Source: Coniella vitis (Eukaryota; Ascomycota; Sordariomycetes; Diaporthales; Schizoparmaceae). Taken from it: a stretch of 64,000 nucleotides of DNA. The stretch's first letter is position 1. Every line of letters starts with the position of its first letter. The notes under the pieces are model-generated. The model saw only the letters and a program-made list of their open reading frames with translations. It did not search any database and had not been told where the DNA came from. The DNA lies in NCBI GenBank assembly GCA_011317545.1, contig WUJK01000013.1:1092972-1156971 (forward strand). Reading direction: 5' to 3'. Of the stretch, positions 1 to 13,262 are shown piece after piece. A program made the position numbers and the translations under genes.

Positions 1-26
1 ATGACTGATGGTTGTTGAAATAACAG

Positions 27-3000
27 GGCCTGGTCGGAGGATGCAATCTTGTTTATCATCCAGACTACATGGTAATGATGAGCAACATGGGGTTTCTCTC
101 CACGGACTCCCGTTGTTTCAGCCTCGACGAAAGGGCTAATGGCTACGCTCGAGGCGAGGGCTTTGGCGTGCTGGTTATTAAGCGACTGCGCGATGCCGTA
201 CGGGACGGGGACACGGTACGGGCAGTCATCCGCGCCACGCGGCTCAACCAAGACGGGCGGACGCCAGGCATCACCATGCCGAACGGTGAAGCGCACAAGG
301 CCTTAATCCGCGAGGCGTATGCACATGCTGGGGTCGATATGGCGCCAACAAGGTATTTTGAAGCCCATGCTACTGGTACGTGCTTCAACGTTTCTCGTGC
401 TTTGACTATGCATTTGGAGAGTTTGGGCTGACAGGGTATGCCTTCCCATATAAAGGAACGCAGGCAGGCGATCCTACTGAGGCCAATGCTGTAGGAGAGG
501 CTTTTAGCTGCGTTCGCTCGGCGGAAGATCCACTCTGGCTTGGGGCGGTGAAGGCTAATATCGGCCATCTCGAGGCCGCGAGTGGCATGGCCAGCCTTTT
601 CAAATCCATCCTGATTCTCGAGAAGGGCGTCATTCCTCCGATCGCCTGCCTTGAGAAAATGAACACCAAGATCCAAGCCGAACGCTACCATCTCAAAGTA
701 AGCAAGACTCAATGCCACAGATTAGACAGCACGCGCCATCAACCTTCAGCTAATGTCACGTGGAAAGGCCCCCCATAAAGCGCTTCCTTGGCCCACTCAG
801 GGCCTTAGGAGGATATGTGTAAGTCCGTTTGGCTTCTTTTATCGCGTCGTGTCCTTGTCCGACAGATTGAACGGACAGGCAAAGAATATAACTCAAAAGC
901 AGAATTTGACATACCCAAAACCAACTAGGTCAATTCTTTTGGGTTTGGAGGGTCTAATGGCGTCGTCATCCTCGATGATGCGCACCATTATCCACGGTCT
1001 AGGGGTCTTGATTCTTTGAATCGCACAAGACCTGAGCCACCCATCCAGGAAGAACTAGAACGTGATACAAGGCAGCCATTCCTTGAAGGTAGATGTGAAG
1101 AGGAAAGTCAGCTACAGCCAAGAAGCAAACTCCTCACATGGTCCAGCGTTGACGAAGACGGGCTCAACCGATACCAAGCAGCTCTAGGTGCATTCGTGGC
1201 CTCCCCATCTGTTGGAGCCTTGAATCAAGAGGATTTGAATGATATAGTATACACGTTATGTCACAAACGCACTCACTTTACGTGGCGACGATCTCTTGTT
1301 TTCACCACCCTACATGACCTACAATCACAAATTGTAAAGTCCACTTCCCTCCATACAGCAAAGAGCTCGAAAGGACGCCGGGTGGCTTTTGTCTTCACCG
1401 GTCAAGGGGCACAATATGCCAGTATGGGCCGCGGGCTTGTGCAATCCTTCGACGTGTTTCAAGACAGCATGGCACAAAGCCAGAAGTTGCTCCAAGCCAT
1501 GGGGTGTGACTGGAAGCTCGAGGATGTGATGATGCAGCAGCATCACCGGGAAGGCATGTGTGACAGAATCCATGAGCCGCAGTACAGTCAGCCCGCATGT
1601 ACAGTCCTACAAATTGCTTTGGTGGACCTACTGTGGTCATTTGGCATCAAGCCAGCGGCTGTTGTTGGCCATTCATCAGGAGAAATAGCAGCAGCGTGCG
1701 TTCTATCCTGCACAGAGACATTATTTGAATCTATGAGCTGATAATGCCTGAACAGGTACTGCACCGGCGCACTCTCCAGAGAAAGTGCTATCCGAATCGC
1801 CCTTCACCGAGGCCGTTTAGCAGCCAAATTGCGAGCTACAACAAAATGCAAGCTAACCATGATGGCAGTCAGTCTTGGGCCAACAGAGGTCGAGCCATAC
1901 CTGCAGAAACTACAAAGTTCTCTGGACAGCACAGAAAGTATTCAGATCGACATTGCCTGTATAAACAGCCCTTACAATGTCACCCTATCAGGAACTGCCA
2001 ACCAGCTCAATATCCTGCAACGGCTTCTGCTGGACGCTGGCACTTCTGCTCGCATTCTCAACATCGACATGGCCTACCACTCTCGCTTCATGACACCATT
2101 GGCGCAAGAGTATCGGGAATGCCTGCAAGACCTCCGGGCTAATGAGTGCCGCACAGCCAACAGAACACTCATGTTCTCCTCAGTGACGGGTGATGTCATT
2201 TATCCATCCGAGCTGAGATCCCCTGATTATTGGGTCAGGAATATGACTAGCAGAGTGCGTTTCTCCGACGCCATTTCGCGGCTGGTCGCACAGTCACAGA
2301 GAAAACGCAAAGTCCTCGGTCAGCACAGAACAAACGGCGAAAGCCAGAGTATATCAGATCTTGTTGAGATTGGGCCGCACCATGCGCTCCGCGGCCCCGT
2401 TCAAGAATGTCTCCGGGCCGCGGCAAAAGCTGGAGTCATCAATTACTATCCTTCTTTAATCCGTCCCTCTTCTCCCTATAACGCAGGTCTTGCTCCACTT
2501 GCGGCAATCGAGGTTATTTCCGTCACAGGGAAACTCTGGAGCCTGGGCTATCCAGTGAACCTTCTTGCAGTCAACAGCCTCCCAGACGAGCCCCGAAGAG
2601 CCTTGAGGATTGATCTGCCAGAATATGTATTCAATCACAGCAAAGTATACTGGCGCGAAAGTCGTATAAGCCGAAATTATCGCCTACGCAATGTGGGTCC
2701 TCACGATGTTTTGGGTGTTCGGAGTGACGACTGGAATGATAAACAAGCACACTGGCGCAATCTTATAGATGAGTCGCGGCTGCCGTGGCTGCGGGATCAT
2801 CAAATAGGCGATGAGTATTTGTACCCGGGCGGGGCCATGGTGTCGACAGCGCTGGAAGCGGCATGGCAGCTCGCGACGACTGGAGGCGCAGAGCGAGGCG
2901 TCCGCTGTGAGCCCTCGAGCTTTGAGATGCAGGATGTTCAGTTCCTTAATGCGTTTCGTTTAGTAAGGGGTCCGGACGGGCCCATCTCGGGAGTCGAGAC

Positions 3001-6000
3001 GAGGTTTACCCTTTCTCCTGTCGCGCTCAACCCCAAGGAGTCCCAATTCCACATGTTCATATATGTGGAAAGCGATTGGCTCGAAGTCTGTCGTGGACGG
3101 ATCCGGACGTACTACGACAGCGAGGAAGAGGAAGCTAGTGGCGGATTGAAAGAAGACGCCATGACAGATCGCCTCCAGAGGTGGGACCAGAACCAATTCG
3201 CAGACAAATTCAGCAAAACCCAGTCGAGCCAGTCATTCAACACTGAAGTCTTCTACAACCTTGTGTCAACCGAACACAACGCCTTGTATGGCCCGGCATT
3301 TCAGACTCTTGATAATATTTCTATGTTGGACACGGGCGAAGTGATGGCGGATATTAGCACTCGCAAATGGGCAGATGTCTACCGTAACAAAGACGTGTCG
3401 ACTCACATTCTCCACCCTGCCACCATGGACGGCGTCTTCCAATTGGTTTTCCCCGCACTTCTAGGCTCCAGGCGGACAGTGGTACCCACGCGTGTCAGGC
3501 GTATGTGGGTTAATGCAAGGGGCCTTCTCTCGAAGGAGCAGGAACAGACAGGTGTGCTTCGAGCACAAGGTGTGTCCAGACAAAGAGGTCCTCGTGGGAC
3601 TGAAGTAAACGTCAGGGTCACCTCACCGGGCTCCAACAAGCCGCTGATGGATGTCGAAGGCTATGAAAGCACAGTTATTGGGAGCAACAACGATACTGTT
3701 CGCAGCGAGATCGAGCCTCGACGGCTTTGTGCGACTATGCAATGGCGTCCCGACGTCGATATGCTGAAAGGCGAGGGATTGAAAAAAGCAATTATCGTTC
3801 ACAATGGATCACGCCTTGAGGTTACTCGGGTAGCCTTGTACAATGAACTGCACCTTTCCCTTCGCCATTTCCTCTCTGGCGCCCGCAAGCGCCTCAGCCA
3901 CATCAATCTTGACGAAGATTACAACACCACCCGCCGCGCGCGCCATATCATCCGCTGGATCGATCACCATTTTCACAACTCAGTTGTGGGCGACAAGAGT
4001 GATGAGTGTGCTGAAATTCCACCAACACGACGGGAACGGACTCCTCCATATAGCCAAGGATTGAGTGATGGTCTTTTGGACTCTGATGCAGAGACCAGAG
4101 TACTATTACGTCTAGCACAAAACATCAGTGATATTGCCCTTGGACAGGTTGAAGCTCATTGTCTCCTCTCTGAGACGGATCTGCTTGAATACCGACGCGA
4201 GGTAGTGCGCAGTAGTCGTCGGCTCCCATCCCTTCTCAAGTATATTGACCTTCTCGGGCATAAAAATCCGCAGATGAGGATTCTGGAGATCGGCGCAGCG
4301 ACTGGGGGCTTGACAGAGGTTGTGGCGACAGCCTTGGTACAGGAAGGCCGGCAGCGATGGGGCCAGTATCACTGTACCGATCCCTCCACCTCACTTCTGC
4401 AGAAATTGCAGGAACATTTGGGCGACTTGGCCAGCAAACTTGAGTTTCGGCGTTGTGATCCTGCAGAAGACGTGGCTCAACAGGGTTTCACAGAGTCCAG
4501 TTATGACATTGTATTGATGGGTGATACAAGTGTAAGTAGGAAGATTTCTACCTGATGTGTAACGACTGGGTTATACTGATTGAGTCTAGATGCAGAGTAT
4601 GCGAACCATGGGAGACATGCAAAAAGCATATATGAATATTCGGAATTTATTAAGACCGTAAGTAATAACCAACCACGCAGAGAATAGCAAGCAAAGTTAT
4701 ACTAAAACGTGAGTCTTACAGAAAGGGCATATTAGTTATATTTGCCGCAACACATCCTGATGCACTCCGAGCTAGCCTTTTCTATGGGGTTATGAGGGAC
4801 GGTGACTGGTGGGATAACACCAACTCGCGAGAGATACATACACCTCTGCTCCCGGACAAGTTATTGCGCAAGATCCTCGAGGACTCTGGGTTTGAGCACC
4901 TTGAATTCGTCCAGCCAGACTCCGCAAATTGCAGCTTCGACGAACAATCTCTGCTGATATCCACAAGAAAGATATTCAAAGAGCCATCGAATATAAATAA
5001 CAACCAGTGTCTTCGAGGTACACCCATGACCCTGACAATCCTCATCGACAGCCATGTTATGCGGCAGAGGCTGCTCGCTCAAGAACTGCAGGGCAGAATT
5101 ACTCAGAGAAGTGCTGATACAATGCTACGGGTCTCTGTAGTAGACATCAGATCGCCTGGGGCGCTTGATCATTTTCAAGAACCCAGTTGCATCTCGCTCC
5201 TCGAGGTATACTTTCCGTTCCTAGCTCAGCTGGGAGAGAATGAGTTTGGTCGCCTGAAGAAACTCGTGTCCGGATCTCGAAACATTCTATGGATTTCCCA
5301 ACCAGGGAAAGGCACACAAACAGCCCTTCCAGAGTTCAGCATCATAGATGGCCTTGCACGCGTTCTTCGCACCGAGTATCCATTCTTGAAATTTGTCACG
5401 CTTAGCCTTGAGCCTTATCAGATGGCGACGAGTCTCGAAAATACTGCCACCATCATTGTGAACACATGGGAACATATGCTGTGGACCACGGACTCGGAAA
5501 CGGAATTCGAGTACCGCGAACGCCATGGATGTATTGAAATACCTAGAGTCATTCACTCCATGGAGGCAAATAAGATGATAGAGGAGAGAGGTAAAGATTC
5601 TCGACTGGTGCTAGACCATCTCTTGCAAGATTCTCATTCATTAGCTCTACGCATCGAGTCCCCAGGTCAGCTTGACTCTAGCTGTTGGCACGAGAACAAT
5701 GAAGCTGACGCGCTTGGTGAAGACGAGTTGCTCGTGCGAGTACGCGCATTTGGATTCACCTCACGAGACTACTTAATTGCATCGGCCAAGTTAAACGAGC
5801 AACCTGAGGAGCTCGGAATGCAGTGCTCTGGGATTATCGAGACAAAAGGTGCGAAGGTGGACACCGTCAACATAGGAGACCATGTATTCGTCTTGCGACG
5901 GGATGCCTTCCATACACTCCTTCGCTGCAAGGTCAATGAAGTCGCAAGGTTTCCAGACAGGATATCTTTTGCAGATGCAGCATCGTTGCCAGTAGCGGCC

Positions 6001-7865
6001 ACAGTCGCGGTACACGCCCTTGCACCCTCAATTAATTCTCTAGAGAAGGACGACACAATCCTCATCCACAATGCTGCTAGTGCCATCGGCCAGGCTGTAA
6101 TTCAGGTGGCAAGGAGCATGCAAGCGCGGGTCTTGGTAATCGCTAAGAAAGCGGAACAAAGGCACATGTTAGCAGAGGCTTACCATATACCTTCGGATTG
6201 CATCTTCTCGGGGGCTAGTACACGGATTTTAAGTATGACTCATGGCCGGGGGGTTGACTTTGTGATCGCGTTGCAGCCGAGCCAGAGTGAAGTCACTGAC
6301 CTCTGGAGGTGTCTCTCAAGCGTTGGCCGCTTTGTTCACATTACGGATCACCAGGATGTGGGGCATATCGAACAACGCGGAGGTGCTAATACAGAGCTTT
6401 GGCGAGTGCATATTGCCGAGCTTCTTCATCAGCGGCCAGCTTACATAGAGAGGCTGCTAAAGAAGGTCTCAATCATGCTCGAGGCGGGCAAGATATACCC
6501 ATTTAGGGGCGTGGAGACTTTTCAAGGTGGGAGCTCACAACGGGCACTGGAATTCTATTGTAGCGGCGATGAGACGGGCAGCAGTGTCCTGGAGCTTGAC
6601 AAAGAAAGTTTGGTCAAGGTAAGATATGACACTCAATTTGCCTCTCACGGGCGCCTGTTTCTAACTAAAACAACTAGGCTAAGTTGCTGGTACGACCGCT
6701 TTACGCCTTCAACAGTAATGCGACATATATCATTGCCGGAGGCTTGGGAGGCATCGGACGTAGCATAACCCGATGGATGGCGGCCAGGGGAGCCCGCCAC
6801 TTCCTGCTTCTTTCAAGATCCGGGGTTGCCAGGCCGTCGGCACAGATGTTTGTGGACGAATTAAGCCGTCAAAACGTGCAGATCCTGGCACCATCATGTG
6901 ACATATGCGATCTCGAGAGACTGCGGGAGGTTCTTCACGAAGCGTTGCAGATTATGCCGCCTATCAAGGGGTGCATTCAGGCGGCAATGAGCCTACGCGA
7001 CGCAGTTTTCGAGAACATGACTTGGCGAGATTGGGCGGAGAGCGCCAAGCCCAAGGTCACAGGCTCTTGGAACCTGCATCTTGCTATGCCTCCGGATCTG
7101 GATTTCTTCGTTATGTTGTCTTCGATCTCTTGCATCCTCGGCGGTGTCAGCCAGTCCAACTACGCCGCAGGGAACGCGTACCAAAACGCATTGTGTCGTT
7201 ACCGCCACAGTATGGGTCTATGTAACACTGCTGCCATCAATCTAGGCATGTTAACCGACGAGGGGGTCGTAGCCGAGGACAGGGAACTTTTAGCGTCGAT
7301 GCGCAAGATGCTCCAATTCATGGACACCGAAGGAAGAGAAATGTTCGCATTGTTGGAGAATCACCTGCAGCCACGTGTCCAATCATGTGTGACTTCAGGT
7401 GACCACCACGAGTGTGATATGCTTGAAGGGGCCCAGCCCATCTTTGGAATCCAGGGCCCAGCGGCTTTTGAAGCGGCAAGAAGAGAACTGCCCACTCACC
7501 TAAAACGAACCATGTTCCGACATTTTCAAACGAGCAATGATGAGAAGGTAGCGCAAATCACAAGAGATGAACGTGATGCAGACTTTTCACCCACGATCAC
7601 CGGCTTTGCAACAGTGGAAGATACTGCAGCTCATATACAACGATGGTTCACCACCAAACTCTCTATACTGCTAGGGCTAAAAGAAGCCGACCTGGACGTG
7701 AGCAGGCCTGTGGCCTCGTACGGTATTGATTCATTAATAGGCATGGAGCTTCGGAACTGGTTCGAACAACAACTAAGAGTTAAAATTCCGATCTTCCAAC
7801 TCATTAGTAGCAGTATAAGTATTGAAACCTTATGCCTTACAGCTGCATCGCAGGTGTTTTTGTAA
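27..7865 (+). CDS. Highly reducing polyketide synthase, 5' end cut by window edge
   Basis: Iterative type I PKS that builds a reduced, probably C-methylated polyketide. Exons read by eye: 27-375, 456-697, 750-818, 929-1695, 1756-4531, 4590-4657, 4722-6618, 6678-7865. All introns are GT...AG and phases join without a stop. Domains: KS end (EAHATGTQAGDP across the 376-455 intron; NIGHLEAASG near 560); AT with GQGAQYA near 1405 and GHSSGEIAAA just before the 1696-1755 intron; DH with catalytic His at 2798 (HQIGDEYLYP) and Asp at 3428; C-methyltransferase with LEIGAATGG near 4285; ER about 5640-6600, with an unusual nucleotide loop (NAASAIGQ); KR with GGLGGIG near 6740 and Tyr at 7162 (NYAAGNA); ACP with GIDSL, phosphopantetheine Ser at 7731. 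No releasing domain follows, so release is probably by a separate enzyme. The KS active-site Cys lies before the window. It looks functional and is not RIP-affected. No other biosynthetic gene lies beside it here. Confidence 0.93.
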
Positions 7866-8530
7866 ATTCAAAGCCATATTAATAATAACACAAATAGAAG
7901 AAGTTTCGCATCAAACTTTGAATTTGTAGTGGTCTGTTGGTTCGTGTTGGCGTCTTGTTTCGTGTTAGCCTCTTGGCGTACCTTAAAAATCCAGTCGCGT
8001 CTGTTGGCGCAGAAGCCGTTACTTTATCAGCTTACTGACTTGTCAGTATATCCATGCTAATCATATAACAACCTGATTTTTCTCTAGAACTCCATTGCGT
8101 AATTCAAGATGAGCGTTCTCTACTATCATTCTTACTAAAACTAATAACTATAAACTATAGTTCCTAGGCACGGTCTCTATTAAGGACTGGTCTGATTTGC
8201 GCTGGTTTACGATTAGTGAGACGCGTGCTCTGGGTAAGGATGTTTGAGTAAGCTGGTCTCTTAAGCATGGCCTGGCCTAGATCAACTTTTAGCAAGAATG
8301 CTATAATTACCATAAGATCTTCAAGATTATAGTCAGGACCATCACTTATAAGAGGGTACTATCACTATAGAAGAGATATTAGACTCCATATCTCAACCTT
8401 TTTCCCTACGATTATTCAGTCTAGATGAGTTGCCTCTTGCTTACGATTCTATCTCAATTCTTGCAGGCTCTTAAGAAACCAAATACATTGATACGAAACA
8501 CCTCTGCGTTTTCGCGTCACTCTTTTGCTT
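7866..8530. other. PKS 3' flank, no gene seen
   Basis: Moderately AT-rich sequence with stops in all frames. It must hold the PKS 3' untranslated region and polyadenylation signals, but I see no clear coding or repeat structure. Confidence 0.5.
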
Positions 8531-9560
8531 TTATTCTTTATACTGTCTTGGCTGGCTATACGGGCGCATCTCACGCTTTCCCCATTTCGCCGCGTTATAC
8601 CCTTCTCCTATCACCATTCCCTCCAGCATCCCTTCATCTGCCTTTCGTTCCCTATACGCACCCTTATGAAGCGGCCACGCTATATATACGAGAAAGGCCT
8701 GCAGATAGGGTCCTAATACTTTCAAGCGAGCCAGGATCCGCGCATACGCATCCAGCATCGCCATCTCCAGGGCCGGATTTCGGGTGCGCCGTGCTAGCAT
8801 AGACAGATGCTGGAACGTGTGCGGCTCGGCCAGGTTATAAGGCAAGGGATCCTGATCGCTGAAATAGACTTCCAGTGTAAGGCGGGGTAGGTAAGCCGAC
8901 TACTTGAAACGCTTAATAGACGCGACCCATTGGTCCCAGTCTTAGTGCTGAAAGTACGTCGGTGCTAGCGGTAGTATAATAAGTGTAACGTGGGTAAGGC
9001 TTATAGCATGCTGCTGCGGTACGCGCTGGAGGAAGGATGGTAGGGTGATCGTATAGTAGCCGTCGCCTTTACTAAGGCATCCTCCGCTGCTATCCGCGCT
9101 GCACGGCCCGAGTGGCTGGGGAACAAACGAAACTCGTTGCGCGCGTAGAAGTCGGAGCGTGCGATTTTGGCGAAGGTGATGCTAATAAGGAAGAATGGCA
9201 GGATGGAGTGGTGGCATTCACATTTCCGGTTAAAGGCAGTGGGTTGTCTCTCTAAGCAGAAAGCTTCTGGGTCGATATATAAATGCTTTCGATTGGACCC
9301 GTAGCAATTACCCCTGGAGATCCAGCCTTGGAGTCGCTCTGTAGAGTCCCAAACCACGAACCTCTTGTCTACCAGATACCTTTGATTTGAATAAATTTAA
9401 CCCGTGGATTGGACTTCACGGAGATAAGAGGCGGAAAGTAGTCTATGATTTCGGTTTAAAGTAGATGGTAGGGAGAAAACGCTGAAGCTGCAGTACCGGC
9501 GTGTTCCGCTATATTCTTGGATGCCTGATTTCAAGCCAGAATTCCTATACCAATAATTGT
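8531..9560 (-). pseudogene. Decayed fungal protein gene, possibly F-box/2EXR-like
   Basis: Two minus-strand open pieces (9357-9001 and 8845-8531) belong together. The upstream piece ends at a TAA near 9001. Shifting frame then gives a plausible continuation (THVTLIILPLAPTYF, then DQWVASIKRFK, LTLEVYFSDQDP) with two further stops before joining the second piece. The phrase FAKIARSDFYARNEFRLF resembles the conserved strand of ascomycete F-box/2EXR-type proteins (vs.q.r.Ea...FY..N.F.f). The reading can also be followed upstream to about 9560 with one stop. Frameshift plus stops indicate a pseudogene. The family assignment is from memory of the motif and is tentative. Confidence 0.4.
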
Positions 9561-10830
9561 TAAGGTGAGAAGAACGCTATTAATAGACCCAGGGCGGTTT
9601 GCAAAATGAACGTTAAGAGCATCAAAGGAGGGAGAGGGTCCCTTGGAAACTCTAAAGGAGGTAGTTGAAGCTCAAGGCTACAGGATGAAATAGGCTGCAG
9701 ACCTTTATAAGCGCAGCAATCTAAATATCTGGCTTCTGAGCCGCAGGCTGGCTCAAGGCCGGTCTATTTATACCTTTATAACTATTGCTCTACTATAACC
9801 GGGTACCGAGGCCTTTAATATAGCATGTGTATAGGGCACGGACATATATCCGACTTCTCAGTTAACTAATCTGGGACTTCTCGATCCAATACGATAGAGC
9901 CTATCCTGGAATGTAACAAAATTGCCGAGGTTATATATGGAGAAAGCAACTATCGTAGGATTTGTTGGCTATGGAACTGAAGTTGATTCGGCAGCCTAGC
10001 ATACTATTCACTTCGAGATAAGATTAGGGTAATCTTTGCGATGCATAGTACCTATGGTAAGATAGCATTGACGTTAAAATTATAGCAGTGGGCTGAAGAC
10101 TCGAAGCGCCTTTATACCCGTTCTCTTACTCATTTTACGTAACCAGATCTTTGAGAAGGTATCCTAATTACAATAATCGCAGACCCTGGTCAAGTACTAA
10201 TTAAAATCTTTCGATTTATTTTATATATTCTTACAATACGCCCAATTTACTCGCCTAATTAGCCTAGATACTTCTTAAGCTCTGACAAGTCCACATTTTA
10301 CTAGGCGGAGAATAAAATACCAGTTTGTTTCTCTTTTTCTCTCCCTACACGGTGCTGGAGACTATGTTGGAGATTGGTAGCCTTAACCCTAACACCTCCC
10401 TCGCTAATTCTCCCTACTACTTTATAGACCTGATCGGGTAAAGAGGGCTAATCTATATTTAGTTTAATACTGTAAATTGCATAGCGTATAAATTGAAAGG
10501 TAACTATTTGCATATAAGATTAGTATTACGCCTAGATAGATAGCAAACCGTTCAAGTTAGCGTTATAAACCTGCTTAGAGCATGCTATCCTCTAACAATT
10601 ACGATACATAAGTAACTATATCAAATACTAATATAGGATAAATATCCTAGCCTTTAACGTTTATTGCATATAGCAAGGTGTGCGATATATATATATTAAT
10701 TATACACACTTAGTACGCTTAGTATACTAGATGCTGGATAGTCGTTTAAATCCATCGTCTTATAGCTTTAACCTCCCTCTTATTTATAACGAGTCTCTTG
10801 TCGTCGCACCTAATGTAATCCTAGATTATC
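9561..10830. other. Gene-poor AT-rich stretch
   Basis: No open frame of note, no tandem repeat and no retroelement motif recognised. CpA/TpG are partly depleted, suggesting old RIP-like decay. I see nothing else that can be supported. Confidence 0.4.
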
Positions 10831-11622
10831 TTTTGCATTTCAAGCAACAAGCCTAATATGCCGACCACACTCCCCGCACCGTTGAAACCCTTAAACAACA
10901 GGCTTGATTTCAGCTCCATATTTACCTGCTTAACGAAAGCTCTATAGAGGTTTCACCTGTGATAGCGCCGAGTCCTTCAATAGGTTCGGAATACCCTTTA
11001 GGTAAGCAACCACTTTCCAGTCCTTGTCCAAGCGCCCACAATTGACGGTGAATCACAAAGACTTTCCAGCCTAGAATGCCTTGCGCTATTGGCTCTCGTC
11101 GAGGATCGCAATAGGCCGCTCCCATCTTTATTAATGCTTGGAAAAGCGAAATTAAGCTGCTTAATGCTGCACCGGATGACGCTGAGCCTGACGTAGTAGC
11201 AGATACCGCGCCAAACTATGTGTTGGATGCCATTACAGGTCGCCTACTGACATAGAATATGTGTGGCAAGCATGCAGTTCCCCGTATCCTCAAGCCTTCG
11301 CGCTATATTTCGCTCCGCTTGGTCTCCTATACCCTATAACGATAGCCTGCCCAAGCCTATAAAAGACCCCGAGGAGATTAAGCATGATATCCAGAGATAG
11401 GGCTATACAACTTTGGCAAACACTATCTCCCCTAAGTAACTCGAAATCCTCAAGACTGCCGTTCTAGAATAAGGAGCTGGTGAGCGGAAGAATGGAGTTG
11501 GGAAGATGCAAGGGTTAAACGTACGTAGACGGTGAGATCGGTCCTTTGCTTAAAGACTGGTTCGGGTCCCTAATGCACTCTTTGCCTAGGAATCTTCTTA
11601 ACAAGGGCGATGGGTTTCATGA
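10831..11622 (+). pseudogene. Decayed coding sequence of unknown family
   Basis: From about 10831 the plus strand has higher GC and long readable peptide pieces broken by TAA/TAG (for example HFKQQA, TVETLKQQA, then AWKSEIKLLNAAPDDAEPD near 11140). The stops mostly sit where CAA or CAG would be expected. This looks like a former gene, perhaps from a transposon, but I do not recognise the family. The minus-strand ORF 10922-11125 overlaps it and is probably a shadow. Confidence 0.25.
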
Positions 11623-11928
11623 ATGCTCAACCATTATGTGCTTGAAACCTTCGTGCTATGGTTCTTGGGCGATGATTTCTTGATCTACGATATATTAACC
11701 AATATTGCTCTCAAAGGTGAATGCGGCAACCATATGCACAGGAACCAGTCATCAATATCACTTGACCAAATCGATCACGCACATATGCTGAATGCTATGC
11801 GGTATTTGACCGACCTTATCCCGGAGAAGGGAGCTACTCACGTGTACCCCGGGTCGTATGTGAAGAAGATGGCAGCCCTGGGCCGTGTGAGTGATGCTGT
11901 ATGTTTTGGTCTCCAGATTTCGTCTTGA
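11623..11928 (+). CDS. Small hypothetical protein or gene fragment, 101 aa
   Basis: Open frame with fairly normal amino-acid composition (FVLWFLGDDFLIYDILTNIA at the N terminus, then HAHMLNAMRYLTDLIPEKG). It may be the 3' part of the decayed gene just upstream rather than an independent gene. The pattern faintly recalls the helical part of fungal BTB proteins, but not enough to name it. No signal peptide or membrane segment is evident. Confidence 0.25.
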   Translation: MLNHYVLETFVLWFLGDDFLIYDILTNIALKGECGNHMHRNQSSISLDQIDHAHMLNAMRYLTDLIPEKGATHVYPGSYVKKMAALGRVSDAVCFGLQISS

Positions 11929-12050
11929 CGAAGCCTTTATGGTCGCCTCCGCGGTATATTTGCTTACAACCTACTAAGGAGGCTCGATTCCTGCCTGCGC
12001 TCCCGCTGGGACGACCCTGCTTCTAGATAGTCGCGCATGGCACTCTACGG

Positions 12051-12308
12051 GTGGTAACCATACTATACGAACCGCGACCGCTTGTCGTTCTGACGTTTGT
12101 CCGCTATTTTGTGCAGAAATTGGAAAGGTACCCGCTACTACTTAGTGAGAAGGTTAAGCTAAAGCTATCCGACCGCTGTAAAGCCCTCCTTGGATCCCTG
12201 TTACTAGGAGCGCACGGTTCGGGGTATGACGCTTATAAGAGATTAGGAGAGGAAGCAGGGGAAATGTGCGCTCTATTAAAGGGAACGAATCTAGAAAAAT
12301 ATGACTAG
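12051..12308 (+). CDS. Small hypothetical protein, 85 aa
   Basis: Short open frame starting MVTILYEPRPLVVLTFVRYF, then charged and Lys-rich, ending LEKYD. It follows the preceding small ORF by about 120 bp in sequence of similar composition, so the two may be remnants of one spliced gene. No recognised motif. Confidence 0.2.
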   Translation: MVTILYEPRPLVVLTFVRYFVQKLERYPLLLSEKVKLKLSDRCKALLGSLLLGAHGSGYDAYKRLGEEAGEMCALLKGTNLEKYD

Positions 12309-13262
12309 AAAATTTTCATACTTGTTCAGTGGTCCTAAGTTTCTAGGCGCGTTATAATGGTATAGGCATAAGGGGGTATAAAAAGAATCTGCAGAGGGTG
12401 AATCGACTTTATTGCATACTCTATACTGTGTGGCCGCAGCATGAGGACGGGAAGTGGGATCCAGCTGAACACAGGGTTAGTGATAATCGACCATTTTGTA
12501 GGCTCCGAGCAGTGCGCAAGCTCAGGACAATGGGAGGGAAGCGGATCGAAGTAATCCTGCCCACTCAACACTATGGCGCAGCATCGGGACGGGGAGTTGT
12601 CAGATAATACAATATAAACCCAAAACGCTCAAGTACCTGTAATATGAAATGGGTTAAAGTTCAATTTTTTGTCACTTATGAGCGAATGGTTAATGCGAAT
12701 AAGAGTTAAGCTCAGTGAACCGTGATATATTCAGCTTATATAGCGGATCAGGGGAAAAGAATCGAAATAGCTACGTATCCAAAGATTATAACTATTAAAA
12801 TTCAACAGATTAAATATGCAAACAATTTATAGGACGAATTGAAATAATTGAATTTAATAATAAGAATGCGAATAAATATGCTATTTTCAGTAGTATAATA
12901 TATCTTATACGAAAATATCTCGTAAAAAGTATAAACAAGATTACCTATAATTTGAATTATGAAATATAATTAATTAAAGACTCACGCTTTATTAATATTT
13001 ATTTTAACTATATGTATTATCCAAAAGCTTTCCAATAAGCAAGTAACTATAGCTAATCGGAGGTGTTTGTTAGCCTTTGTTCCGAAAAGCATCCGAGCCA
13101 ATTATAATTGGTTCAGTTATCCGCATATAAATCAAGAGGTTAGATTAACGGGGCCCTCTAGCGTAAGGAAGTGTTCTTCAATCAATAAACGCTGGACCCA
13201 GCATTCAACGGCCTCAATATCCATAATATCCTCCAACAACCACCCCCGTCAACGCCGCCATA
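12309..13262. promoter_or_regulatory. AT-rich intergenic region and promoter of the NmrA-like gene
   Basis: No gene is seen between 12309 and about 13020. The last part, upstream of the ATG at 13263, should hold the promoter: a CCAAT-like element lies near 13031, about 230 bp before the start codon. The sequence directly before the ATG (CGCCATA) gives A at -3. No further operator-like repeats were recognised. Confidence 0.35.

Noticed and set aside
1..7865. PKS taken as a pseudogene because its frame is broken several times
   Set aside because: Each break coincides with a GT...AG intron of 52-110 bp that restores frame and conserved residues.
8425..8802. 125-aa plus-strand ORF with a hydrophobic start
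   Set aside because: Lies opposite the more gene-like minus-strand pseudogene at 8531-9560 and its composition looks antisense.
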